Positions 45,801 through 57,049 of a stretch of 64,000 nt of DNA are shown one piece after another. Source of the DNA: Isoetes taiwanensis (lineage: Eukaryota; Streptophyta; Lycopodiopsida; Isoetales; Isoetaceae); contig JAJEKV010000050.1 in assembly GCA_021234155.1 (NCBI GenBank), positions 8,610,548 through 8,674,547 of the forward strand, read 5' to 3'. The position numbers and the translations under genes are program-made. Numbering within the stretch: position 1 is the stretch's first letter; each line of letters opens with the position of its first letter. Under the pieces are notes generated by a model. The model was not told the DNA's origin and searched no databases. It saw only the letters and a program-made list of their open reading frames with translations.

Positions 45801-47893
45801 CATCAACTTTAACCTATATAATATATTAGAATAAATTATAGGCAACATATAAGTACCGAAAAATAAGTGAATCTACAACTATTTGTAAGAAGTGGTGATG
45901 CATATACCTTGGGATTATTGGAAAGTGTCGAATAACCTTCCGAGGTACCGCTTTTCCCTTTAGGTCATTCCTCAGATCTCGCCATTACATACGACAATGA
46001 GTGGACTTTTCATGCTCTAAGGGGGATAGAAGATCATACAATCATTTGGACATGCATGTATGACTTTATAACCAAGGCCTGGTCGCTTGAATCATTTTCT
46101 TAACTTGAGATCCGCTTGTAGGCATATTGTTCTTCTCCTGAAGGATCTTCTCGCAAATAACCTCATGCATCTAAGAGTGGTAAGATAAAAAGATGGAGAT
46201 GGTGGTAAGATAGAAAGACTTGATAAGTATGTCACCTCAATAGAGCGTAGACACTTGCATTGCTCCACTTGAACTTGGTTTGGAGATTGAGAATTAGCAT
46301 GCATGCCGACAAACGAGAGGTTCGAGACGCAGAAATAACCGCGTTTCGCTTCGATAACAATAGGGTCATCGCCGCACGACCAATCCTCGAAGGGTATCCC
46401 ACATCTTCTACCATGTCCTCTCCACCACCATCCTCGACATCATCTAAATCAATATCGTAAATTCTTGAAGAGCTGCAAACATATCGTCGAGCATCGGCTC
46501 GTCATGAAAGACTTCGCTCTCGGTTCGTCAATAGTTTCATCCTCTTCATATTGATCGTATGCAATATCTTCGTATTGGCGCGCTACCGCTTGAAATTCAC
46601 GACGATAGGTTTTCCTTTGCCCTCGTAACTTAGAACTAATGGATCGGATGGAGACCGCCTCAATGAGTTCATTAAACAGAGTAACGAATGAGATGAATAA
46701 GTATAAAATACATACAACCATCTCGCATAGACTCAATAATGACAAAAACATATTTAAAAAAAAAAAAAATCTCTTTATTTCTTTTTTTTTAGTACAACAA
46801 TACTATTGTTCCATCTCAAATGGGAGAGGTCTATCATAGCGATAGTTGATGAATAACTCATCTCCAATGTTTATGCTTTTAATAGCACACACCATGATAA
46901 ATCTTCCTTTTACATATCTTGTAAAAAATCTTCCTCCCTCCTTTGACACTCTAAAAATTCACAATTACATCGCCACGGGTGTCAATAGAACTGCTGATGA
47001 ACCCCGCAATATTGCCATGAACCCCTCGCCGACCATCAATAAACTTCAACTCCTCATCACATGCCCCCACAAAATATCGACGCAAAGATTGAATTCATTC
47101 CATAAATCCTCATACGCCAAGCATATTTAGTCAAAGTTTGCCAAGTTTTCCAATCGTATTTCGGGACCCGTGATATGGCATTAATGGAATGTGGGTTCCT
47201 CGCCCACTTCTATACGCTGCGTCGAGATAAGGCCGAATCCAAATTTTCGACAAATGCGGCTCCGCATAATGATGTATATTCTTCCCCAATAAGCAAATTC
47301 TTGATCCATAGGGATAGGTAAGCCCATCGCCACAAGCCAAATGTCTTGCGGCCTCTAACAAAGGGTCTGACTAATCTTTGCAATTCTTCAGAATTTCACG
47401 CTAGTGATGCCAAGCGCTCTTGGGAAATGTGCGACACATGCAATGTTCTCATGATTGTAGCCCTTCGTGTTCTTTCACTAGGGAACACTCAACGTTGAGC
47501 GCACCCATCCACATTATTGATGAATCGGGTTACCGCCTTTGGTTTCATATGCCTCTATGGACAACATTAAACCAAAATCCACATCTAGTTTGGAGGAGAC
47601 ATCAGCATCATCTACCTACATATTTAGATATCATAAACATCTTGAATATATACTTGAACTGGGAGAGATACTCTTAAAAAAAAAATAATAAAAAAATAAA
47701 TAAATAATCATTGTATACCAACCTGATATCCATGACGAGCATCAGATCTGGTGGGTTGTTCAAATATACCAAATCTTATCAGATGGTCTTCAACAACCGT
47801 TCTAAGTCGCCGCTTCAGCCCCATACATCTTTTACAATTGCAAACTATTTTGTCCCTCTGCCAATTACAAAAGGTAAGTACTATATACTGCAC
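42880..47893 (-). pseudogene. TNP2-type transposase of CACTA element 2, decayed
   Basis: Domains follow TNPD/TNP2 order on the minus strand. A transposase-associated segment lies at 47890-47710 (NCKRCMGLKRRLRTVVEDHL). TNP2 core pieces lie at 45713-44616: VCLGLATDGVNPYGTQ, NLRGILLWTMHDFLGLPSV, LDPMHIFKNVGNSLWKHVFG, GQPLPPAKWV. A DUF4218-like part lies at 44276-44028 (HARWMFFLERFMKVLKDMVR), and a DUF4216-like part at about 43390-43270 (FDVDWFDLQ). The family catalyses cut-and-paste of CACTA elements. Many stops and frame changes separate the pieces, more than introns explain, and microsatellite tracts interrupt it. No intact frame is left. Confidence 0.8.
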
Positions 47894-47931
47894 AATAGTT
47901 TGAATGGTTGTGATAGATACAATATGGTAGT

Positions 47932-47963
47932 ATAAACCCTAAACCCTAAACCCTAAACCCTAA
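47932..47963. repeat. Interstitial telomere-like repeat (AAACCCT)4
   Basis: Four units of the plant telomere heptamer lie just upstream of the transposase start. This is far too short for a telomere. It may be a telo-box-like promoter motif or a repair scar. Confidence 0.85.
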
Positions 47964-47974
47964 ATGGACAGAAT

Positions 47975-48260
47975 TGGGCCCGGACACCTAGTCCTCTCCA
48001 CTCAAGGTGAAGCCGACTATGCCCTTTCCCGAGTATGACCCTTATATAAGTTTCAATTGCAATTAAGATTTTGGAGACGCGCTAGCCCCGATACATAGAG
48101 TCCCCTCCACTCAAGGAGGTGAAGTCAACATATGACCTTGACTATGCGACACCTCAATTTTGTAATCTACATTGTACTCAGAAAGGTATGAAGGTGAGTT
48201 TGGGCCCTTTTGGTCCTCTCCACTCAAGGTGGAGGCGACTGTCCTTGACCAAAACACTGC
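47975..48260. repeat. Diverged ~110-bp repeats in CACTA element 2
   Basis: Three units near 47980, 48090 and 48205 contain tcctctccactcaaggtg followed by a gccgact- or gtcaaca-type word. They are related to the six-copy array of CACTA element 1, at the same relative place between coding region and right end. Confidence 0.65.
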
Positions 48261-48544
48261 GTTTTTTTACTACTTTCGCAGCAGACACGCCCTCTCCTAG
48301 TTTATATATGTCTAGGCTACTAAATACAAGAATCACCACTTACATGTGACGGCCCGCATATCCAAACCTCCCCTCGTCCCAAGATAAAGATCAACTGCCT
48401 CCCCGCCATCTCCTGGTGACCATGGCGATCCATGTAGGGCAGGAACAAGTATAAGATCTGGTTAAGAAGAAGAATACCAAAGGCGCTAGGCTGGAAGAGG
48501 AGTGAAAGAAAATGACAATGAAGGCCGAGAAAGGGCTCCTTATA

Positions 48545-49051
48545 TAGAAATCAGAACGCCGCAGGCACGCCGTCGCGCATGCAACGTATTGTCAATCGGC
48601 TACATGCCGTGTCACGCCGCCGCTGGCGCGACACGCGGTAAATACGCATCGACGTGTCATCAACGTTCGCTGATGTCACATGACGCCACATGCGGCGTCA
48701 CGCCGCAAACATCAACTCGGGCGTGGCACATGTCGCCCACCGGGCGCGGATGTCCACCGGGCGTGATGATGGTTGCCATGTCATGAGACGCCGCGGCGAC
48801 GCCACGCCGCAGACGATGACACTGTCGCCCACTGGGCGCCGACGCCCACTGGCGGTTCACCAATCGGCGCCGACGCCCACCGGCTCGACAGATTTGCCGT
48901 GTCATGACGCCGACGCCGCAGATACGCCGCATGCGACGTGTTTTGGCGACATGACGCCGCATTGACGCCGCATGGTCACGCGTGGTTTCGCGGCGCCACG
49001 CGGCTTAGACGCCGCAAGCCCACGTCGCTAAATGTCCATTCTCTTGTTGTG
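48545..49051 (-). mobile_element. Right (5') end of CACTA element 2
   Basis: GC-rich subterminal repeats of gacgccgc and cgccgcatgcgac types fill about 480 bp. On the minus strand the terminus reads CACAACAAGAGAATGGACAT then ttagcgacg, a CACTA-type end. The terminus is placed at 49051 because the next base starts the duplicated sequence matching 19585 (acgtagcatttttcc). The first three bases, acg, are the likely target duplication. The left end was not identified, so element length is unknown. Confidence 0.75.
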
Positions 49052-50047
49052 ACGTAGCATTTTTCCACCACCTTATCCATTTTTGGACCATCAAAGCGAA
49101 ATCTCTCTGTTACACATATCCATTTCACATGCACCCAAGCCGTAGAAACCCCTAAAACAAACCAATGGTTCCAAAAAATCCCCCCGCCCCTTATCCCCTT
49201 CCATGGGCTCCATGCATGCAAAATGGTCACCTACTTTTTCTAGCAAGGTAGAGTTACCCCTTTTCTGCGCTTAAGGAGGTGTTGGACAATTCGCAATGTT
49301 AGAGGCAACAAATTTGAACAAATTTGCAGCCCTATACTCGTTGCCTCTGGACCCTTAAACCAGAAAATCTACCAGAGCTTATACCATATTCTCAAAGCCT
49401 CGTCGTAGACCAAAAACAAGATGGGGTCAAACAAGCTTTTCCACGTCAACCAAAGATTTCAGGAGCATGGTATACAAGTCAATGAAAAGTCAGGAGCATG
49501 GTATACAAGTTAAAAGAAAAGTCAAGTCCGAATTTACAATGAAGAAAGAAAGTGGTAGTGGACAGAGCTCGCAAGACGGCTTTGAAATATAATACAAATG
49601 AATAATAGAACACATAAATCAATCATGTCTGTAGAAGTTCAAGTTCTGAAGGGTGCATAAACCAGCCATGGCTCCATCTTGCAGCTTCCAAAAGCCTCTC
49701 TGCATCAAGCCACAATGAGGAAGATGAATGACACACTCAAACATATAACAGAAGATCCAAACAGAGATTACATGGAAGACAAGAGGTTTTCATGAATTAC
49801 TTTCATTCCTGCAACAGGAAACTCATGGAACAGTGTTGAACACAAGTCAACATGCTACAATTTATAGCACTGCATGTGTGTGAAAACCAGACATTGAAAT
49901 TAAGAAAACACTAGAAACGTGTGCCCGACGATGCCGTGCATTAAACGGTGTACGTGTGGAATTCATTTATGGCTATATATATGTTTTAAGTGCATTAAAT
50001 ACGTATAGATAGAAAAAAGAACATTACCTTTCAAAGTATAAACAGGA
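49052..50047. repeat. Second copy of the globulin upstream region
   Basis: Near-identical to 19585-20559. It includes the distal RY palindrome (CATGCATG, 49211-49218), the exon-like segment and the older Helitron end (CTAG at 49911-49914, hairpin 49923-49939). No globulin coding sequence or TATA box is attached: the CACTA right end replaces the proximal promoter. The globulin part may lie beyond the other end of the CACTA element. Confidence 0.9.
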
Positions 50048-50740
50048 TATTAAACAAATACATTAGGTCTACACACAAACAAAATAGTTTTGGTGCAATC
50101 TAAAACTATAGAGTCTATAGTCATTAACCTCAATGGATCCACATCATAAGAACTCTTGGAACATCTATCGACGGGTATAGAAGCTCCTCCTATAGCGCAT
50201 ATGGTGACGAATATGAATGTAGAAATGTGCGCCCTGCAATGCCAGTCATATACTGCAAAACGATAACTTAATATTAAACAAATATATTGGATTCAGGGAT
50301 GACTTTAAGTTGCGAATTTTCGTGAAAATGTGAATTTTTACAAAATTGCAAAATTAAACACGATTGTTTAGTAGGCCACGTAAGCTCATGAAAAATAAAA
50401 ATTTGCCAGGATTTTATGACTTGGCTTTCCTGCTCTTGCCACCGTCGCCGGAGCTACGAACTCAAAGGTGAGTTGATGTCGCCTTAGGAGCAATGAAATC
50501 TCTTGCCTTTTAGTTGATCCTTTGCCATAGTCACGAACACGGTAAAAAAAAAAGGGGGGAAAAAAAAACACTTTAATTCGCCTTTACTTTGTATCAATGA
50601 ATCAATCAACCAATGTTTTATCACGCCATTTGAAGGACACCCAGGTCCATATGGCAAGGCAGTACAATGGTTATTTGGGCAAATAAAAAATCCTAAAGGA
50701 CTCTGAAATGAAAACATCAGAACGTAAACATCCCAGAGCT
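50048..50740. other. Spacer without recognised gene
   Basis: AT-rich with a pyrimidine/purine run near 50548-50568. Short frames only. Confidence 0.5.
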
Positions 50741-50749
50741 TTCAAGTAG

Positions 50750-50960
50750 TCACATATGCTCATATAGGTGTATGACATCCAGTCTTTCCTTGAAAATAGA
50801 CTTCAAGTGTATCCCCAGTTTGGATGGTTGTACCCTGAATAAGTCTTGGAGGTTATCAGCATTAATACCAAAGGCCTGCTCGTATGATGGGCAAAAGAGC
50901 AAAGCATGGGCCTCATCTTCAACCTGAGGTTCTGCCAAGCAGCATGGACATAACTGATCT
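50750..50960 (-). pseudogene. LINE C-terminal zinc-binding fragment
   Basis: A minus-strand frame reads a CxC-type start then LAEPQVEDEAHALLFCPSYE. This matches the pattern CxxC...EDExHxLxxCPxY found after the reverse transcriptase of many LINEs. No reverse transcriptase remains beside it. Confidence 0.5.
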
Positions 50961-51535
50961 TCGCGAGCTTGGACATGTTGGTTTTATGATGCAGATATTG
51001 GATGTTATAGAAAGCCCTAAATCTTTAAAGCCATCACAGGATAAGGGTCAAAGAAATCTTTTATGATTATCCTGAGATTATCAGACGATCAAGTTAGTAT
51101 TTTAGATGTTAAATTTGTCATGTATGAGCTTGATTTCATTTACTGCTGCAAAAGTTAGATCAGGTAGATTTGAGGAAGTTGCTGTAGATCAGGTAGAATT
51201 TGCTTGGCAGAGCTCGATTTTGCTCAAGGAATCCATGATGAGGAAGAACTCAAATTTTACTGCAAGGCTGAATTTCTGTAAGCATTTTTGTACTACCGCC
51301 TTCAAAAGATTTCCTTCAAAATCATACCTCTGAATTTCTGTCACGAGTTTGTTTGAGTTTAAGATCAACATATTTCACACTCAAAACTTTCTTTATCATC
51401 AGTAATTGCGCTAGGTACATGCTTCTTTCTAAGCAATTTTGCATTCCCATGTCCTTTCTTTTATAAAACAATTATTTATTTGTGTAGGTTGTTTATTATA
51501 TCTCTTTAATTGCAATAGATTCTGATAGATACCTA

Positions 51536-51949
51536 TTGTATTCATTTGGCAGCGCGAGAGTTTACTTCTTTAGCAGTTCCTCCTTCCATATTAGCAACGT
51601 TGCATCTAGCTCTATTGACATGCACATGAATGAGGGTTCTGGTAATAAGGAAGACATGTTTGATAGCTTTGTTAGAGGTGATGATGAGGATGCTGGAAAT
51701 GAAGTTCAAGAACAAATAGGAAATAGCATGGAGGAGAATGTTGTACCAGAGAAGAATAAGAAAGGAAAGAAAAGACCGCGATCTAATTGGGCTGCAGGAT
51801 GGAAATTATGCCTGAGTGGGCTGAGAAACACACTTGGATTGAGCCCATTCCAAGTCTGGATGGTGGGTTGCCAAATGAGCACGTTGCATTCCTTGTTCAT
51901 GGAAGCAAAAGTCAAATTGCGAGATGCAGCTGAAAATAGACACCATTGA
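51536..51949 (+). CDS. Hypothetical acidic/basic ORF, unrecognised
   Basis: The 137-codon frame has an acidic part (EDMFDSFVRGDDEDAGNEVQ) and a basic, nuclear-signal-like cluster (KNKKGKKRPRSNW), then AAGWKLCLSGLRN. An alternative frame downstream reads MPEWAEKHTWIEPIPSLDGG. No known domain was identified. It may be an exon fragment of a nuclear protein or transposon gene. Confidence 0.3.
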   Translation: MYSFGSARVYFFSSSSFHISNVASSSIDMHMNEGSGNKEDMFDSFVRGDDEDAGNEVQEQIGNSMEENVVPEKNKKGKKRPRSNWAAGWKLCLSGLRNTLGLSPFQVWMVGCQMSTLHSLFMEAKVKLRDAAENRHH

Positions 51950-52241
51950 AAAACACATGGGAAGGTTATATGAGAAAAAGTTTATAGATGGAAATGAGAA
52001 TTTTAAACAAACACCCTTAGAACATCATGAACAATCAACTTAACCAATTTTCTTACATAGCACAAGGCTATTCAAACATTGGAATTTCAAGTCAATATCA
52101 TATCTTCATAATCATATGAGCTATATGAGCTTTAAACAATATTGAGAACTTACAAACATGAAAATATGTTCACAACCTCGAGTTGTATTATCTCCAAACC
52201 TAATCGATCAGCGTAACTCTATCTGCTGTACATCTTTATTT

Positions 52242-52572
52242 TGTAGGGCCGGATCTGGCCGTTATGGCATGGTTCCGGCCTCTGAGGCAGCCGTGGAGAT
52301 CTGCCCTTGCACTTAGGGGATGCTATTTTTGAATTCGGTTTACCTCCATCTGATTTAATATACAAGCATCAAATATCCAATGGTCTCGACCATTGCTTCA
52401 ATAATGAAATATTAACCCTTATCTTTCAATGGTATAAAATATGGTTCAACCATATTCTTAAGGTTCACATAATGTACGTATATGCATTTGTCTGCTAAGT
52501 GTGATCTCTTCAACCTGTGTAACCTGTATAACCTGTATGCTGACAATTGAACCTATGGTACCAAATCCTACA
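52242..52572 (-). mobile_element. 3' LTR of Copia element 2
   Basis: On the minus strand the polypurine tract gaaggaggaa is followed by TGTAGGATTTGGTACC. The left border reads TGTAGGGCC on the plus strand, giving matching TGTAGG/CCTACA ends 331 bp apart. No target duplication could be confirmed because the 5' side of the element is not intact. Confidence 0.6.
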
Positions 52573-52599
52573 TTCCTCCTTCAACATACAGGTTAAGAA

Positions 52600-55500
52600 C
52601 GTTTAATTTAGTTCTGAATTCAGTAAACTTTCTTTCAACCAAAGCTTTGATAAAAATATCAGCAATTTGCATATTGGTATGAATGTAGCACATCTAAATA
52701 TATCCTTTCTCTGCCATATCTCTAATGAAGTGCATGTCAAGCTCAATATGCTTAGTTCTCTCATGTTGAACTGGATTTTTTACTATTGCTATGCAACTCA
52801 TGCTATCAGTCATGATTGCAGTAGGTTGTCTTTGCTTAAAGCCAAGTTCCTCTAATAGTCTTCTTAGCCACACAAGCTCCTTGGATAGCAATGAACTAGC
52901 TGCATACTCAGCTTCTGCTGATGACATTGCCACTGCCTTTTGTTTTTTGCTCCTCTATGTTATTGCTCCTCATCCAAGAAAAACAACATATCCAAAAGTA
53001 GATTTTCTTGTACTTCTATCTCCTCCCCAATCTGCATCACTAAAACCTTTTAGATTTAGATCATCAGATGTGAAAGTAATCCCAAAATTTGTTGTGCCCT
53101 TCAAATATTTTAATACATGTTTTGCTGTTTCCCAATGTCTCCTAGTTGGGCAATGGCAGTATCTGCTCAAGATATTGACTGAATAACTGATGTCTGGCCT
53201 TGTGTTATTGGCTAAGTACAGCAAGCAACCTATTATCTCCCTATATGAAATTTTTTCCATTCCTTTTGTGTCTTCATTGGACTGCAATATATCAGTGAGT
53301 TTATGGCCTGCTGCAAGAGGAACTTTTGCTACTTTGGCATCCTGCATGGCAAATCTTTTAAGCATGTTTTCCACATGTCTGCTCTGTTTTAGAGTCAAAA
53401 TTCCTTTATCCCTATTTCTCAAGACTTCAATGCCTAGAAACTGTCTCAATTCCCCAAGGCCTGTCATTTCAAACCTATTCTTTAAAACGTCTTTGCATGT
53501 GATTAGGCAGCTTTGATTGTTTGAGATCATTATGCAATCATCCACGTATAAAGCAATCAAGCAAAAATTTTCTCCATCTCTGAATTTATACAAATTTCCA
53601 TTATTTTTCAACCTTTCAAAACCTTGTCCTCTTAGAAAACTATCCATACAAAAGTACCATTCACGAGGTGACCTTAATCCATATACTGCCCTTCTTAGCT
53701 TCCAAACATTTGAATTATTCTCCCCATAACCTGCAGGTTGTTTCATATAAACAGTTTCTTTCAATTCTGCATTCAAAAAGGCAGTTTTGACATCCATATG
53801 GTGTAGCTCTAGATTTAGAGCATTTGCTATTGCCAAAAGTACTCTTAGGCTTGTTAGCTTGACTACTAGAGAAACAATTTCATTATAATCCGTTCCCTTC
53901 TTCTGAGAGAAGCCTTGAGCTACCAGCCTAGCCTTAAATCTTTTTGTACCATCAACATTGGTTTTAATTCTATAAATCCATTTATTTCCCACAATGTTGG
54001 TATTCTCTGGTTTTTCTACTACATCAAATATTCCTGTATCTTTAAATGATTTTATCTCCTCCTCCATTGCTTTAATCCAGTATTTTTTCTCACTGCTATG
54101 TATTGCCTCTTCATATGAACTTGGAACAATAGAGTCTTCTAAGATAGCTAGAATTTGTTCCTGATCTGGTAGCTCAGCAGATTTTCCAATCCTCTTACTT
54201 CTTCCACTTTCATGCCTACCATATTCGTTCTCATTCAAAGGTAAGTTTTCTCTTAATCTTTCTGCTTGTGTTCTTCTTTTCTTCACTTTTTCTGGTTGTT
54301 ATCAGAAACAGCATGCTCAGCAATATTCCCCTGCTCTCCATCTAAATTTGCTTGATTTTCTTTCATATCAGACTTATCCCCATCAACCTTTTCATTGTCA
54401 TCATCATTTACATCATATTTAAAACCTGTTTGATCGACCAGCTTGTCAATAATTTTCCTTGATTGCTGCCTGTCCTTATAATAAGTATGTTCATCAAAAA
54501 TAATGTCTCTACTTATTATAATTTTGTTCAACTCAGGAATGAACATTCTACAACCTTTACTTTGTTCATCATACCCCACCAAATAACCTATTTCTGCTCT
54601 ATTGTCCAATTTCTGCCTTAATTCTTTTGGCACATGGATATACCTAAACATCCATATGATTTGAGCATAGTATAATCTATATTTGCTTTATTATTTGACC
54701 ACACCAACTCTGGAATATTACCTTTCAAACTTGAGGTTGGAATTCTATTTTGCACATAAGCTGTTGTTCTCAATGATAATTTCTTTGGCAAACCAACATA
54801 TTTTAACATGGACCTCACTGCATCAAGCAAAGTTCTATTTTTCCTTTCAGCAATCCCATTTTGCTGTGGTGTATGTCTACAAGTCAACTATCTCCTTATT
54901 CCTTTAGTCCTGCAAAAGAACTCAAATTGAGCAAATAAGTACTCACCTCCTCTATCTGATCTTATGCACCTTAATTTTCTATTTGTTTGTCTCTCCATTT
55001 CTGAGACATACATTTTAAAAGCATCAAGGGCCTGAGATTTTCGTGTCAAGCAATATACTTTGCATTTTCTGCTATGGTCATCTATGAAAGTTATAAAATA
55101 TCTCTTCCCATTTCTGCTCCTAACATTTAAGGGGCCACAAAGATCTGTATGCACTAGATCTAAGACTCCTTCAGCTCTTTTTTGTGATTTAGGAAATGGC
55201 AACCTTGTAATCTTGCCTAACATGCAGCCTTCACATAGGCATTTATGGTTTTCTGGTATATTGCATTCAATGAGCCCTGTTTTTGCCATAACCTTCACAT
55301 TATTGTAATGTGTATGAGCCAACCTATTATGCCAAGTTTCCATGTCAACCATTAACACAGCATTAACTCCATCAACCAAACCATTTTCAAATTGAAACAA
55401 GTTTCCAACTCGATTTGCCAAAAACTTCAATTCATTATTCATAAAAATTTTACAAGCTTTCTTCTCAAAGAAGATTTTGTAACCCAAGTCCACTAACTGA

Positions 55501-56745
55501 CACACTGGTACTAATTTTTTTATCAGACTAGGAACACACAAAACATTCTCAATATTAACTTTGTTTCCATCAAGATCGAGCAGCTCCAGCATTCCACATC
55601 CTTCTATAGTTTGTAGGTCTCCATTGCCAACTTGTACATGTTTGGATTTAGCTGCTGTTTGATTTTTAAGCATGTCCAGAGATCTTACTACTGATCTCTC
55701 AGCTCCACTATCAACTACAATCACAGAATACTTGCCATTAGTTCTAGAATCAACATCATTTAATGAGCAAACACAGTTTACCTGATCATCACTTGATTCT
55801 TCCTTTTCCTTAATTTTTGCCTTTTCTTGAGCAATATGAATACCTGCAGATCCTCTTTTTCTTCCAGATGGATATCCTCCTTTTATGTCTTTACCTCTTC
55901 CCCAGCCCCTACCATATTCTCTTTCTTTGGGACTAGGACACTTGGCAGCAATGTGACCTTTCCCTTTGCAATTATAGCAGATTATTCCCTGCTTAAGTTT
56001 AGGGCAATTTGGCTTAATATGCCCTGCCTCATAACAGTTGTAACAAACTGTTTTATCTCCTTGAGATTTCTTTTTTCTACCAGCATAAAGAATTTCAGCA
56101 TTTTCTTCCTCCCTCATCAATTTATTCTGTTCTATCTCAGTTCTTAACATATTTTCAGTTTCTTCTCTGTTTTTAGCAACATTTCTGATTAAAAGAGAAA
56201 GCTGTGAATTTGAGCTTACAGCTCGAGCAATGGCCAACACTATAAACCTTTCAGATAAGGTGACTCCTGCACCATCTAGATCAGCTACCAAATTGTCAAA
56301 CTTATTAAAGAAATCAGAGACTTCTTCATCTTCATTATACTTCAAATTTCTGAGCTCTTTTTCTAATACATCTATTTAGGAGGAGCTTTTATTTTCATAT
56401 TGTTTGAGCAAATAACTCCACATCTGCCTAGGGGACATACCTCGAAGTTTGAGTTGAATGGTAGGTCCGACTTTGCTTGTGATTATGCCTCTTGCCTCTT
56501 TGATTTTTGTTGACAAAGCACTAGATGTTGATGCACTCCTTTCTCCAGCTGCAGCCTCACCTGCAACAGCCCTGCTACCTGAAGTTCCTGAGGTAGAACC
56601 ACCTCCTCTAACAGCTGAATTTACAGCTCCAGTATTACTAGAGGCTCCATCACCACTAGTAGCAACCACCTCTGCTTGGTTGGGATTAACAACACAACTC
56701 CTCAACATCTAAGATATGCTGGATCTGGTCTTTCCATACTTGAAA
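52600..56745 (-). mobile_element. Copia-type retrotransposon 2, internal region
   Basis: The minus strand encodes gag-pol in Copia order. Gag start is near 56708 (IKEARGIITSKVGPTI). Two CCHC knuckles follow (CYNCYEAGHIKPNC, CYNCKGKGHIAAKC, about 56040-55930), then protease (VIVVDSGAERS, about 55725). Integrase has an HHCC part, HTDLCGPLNVRSRNG and SDRGGEYL (about 55220-54950). Reverse transcriptase is at 54286-52970 (DVKTAFLNAEL, ALYVDDCIMI near 53540), and RNase H at about 53200-52700 (SDADWGGDRSTRKSTFGY, MAMSSAEAEYAA). Only a few frame changes separate long open segments, so it is comparatively young. The 5' LTR and primer-binding site are missing: the LINE tail starts 36 bases beyond the gag region. 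Confidence 0.9.
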
Positions 56746-57049
56746 GCCAGATCCTCCATTATACACTTGAACTGCACTTAAAAGAATGAGAATGAGAATG
56801 AGAATGATTTTTTATCGTCCACTGAGGCCAATTGGCCTATGGGACCCATAAGGAGCGCAGCAAACCTATTACTGTCCGGGTTAAAAAACCCCCGCCCCGA
56901 AGGGTTTTCGAGGGAAAAACCGTGGCAGTAATAAGAATGCTGTCAAACTGTACAAGTATACATCAATGTATATATACATTTCAAGTGTGTGCCCGATGAC
57001 ATAGCTGATCTCGCATGTCCATAACCTCCTGAAGATATGATCCCAGCAC

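Noticed and set aside
47932-47963. Telomere end
   Set aside because: Only four heptamers embedded in transposon sequence.
48502-48965. Open frames on both strands at the CACTA 2 right end
   Set aside because: They translate gacgccgc-type subterminal repeats and have no domain.
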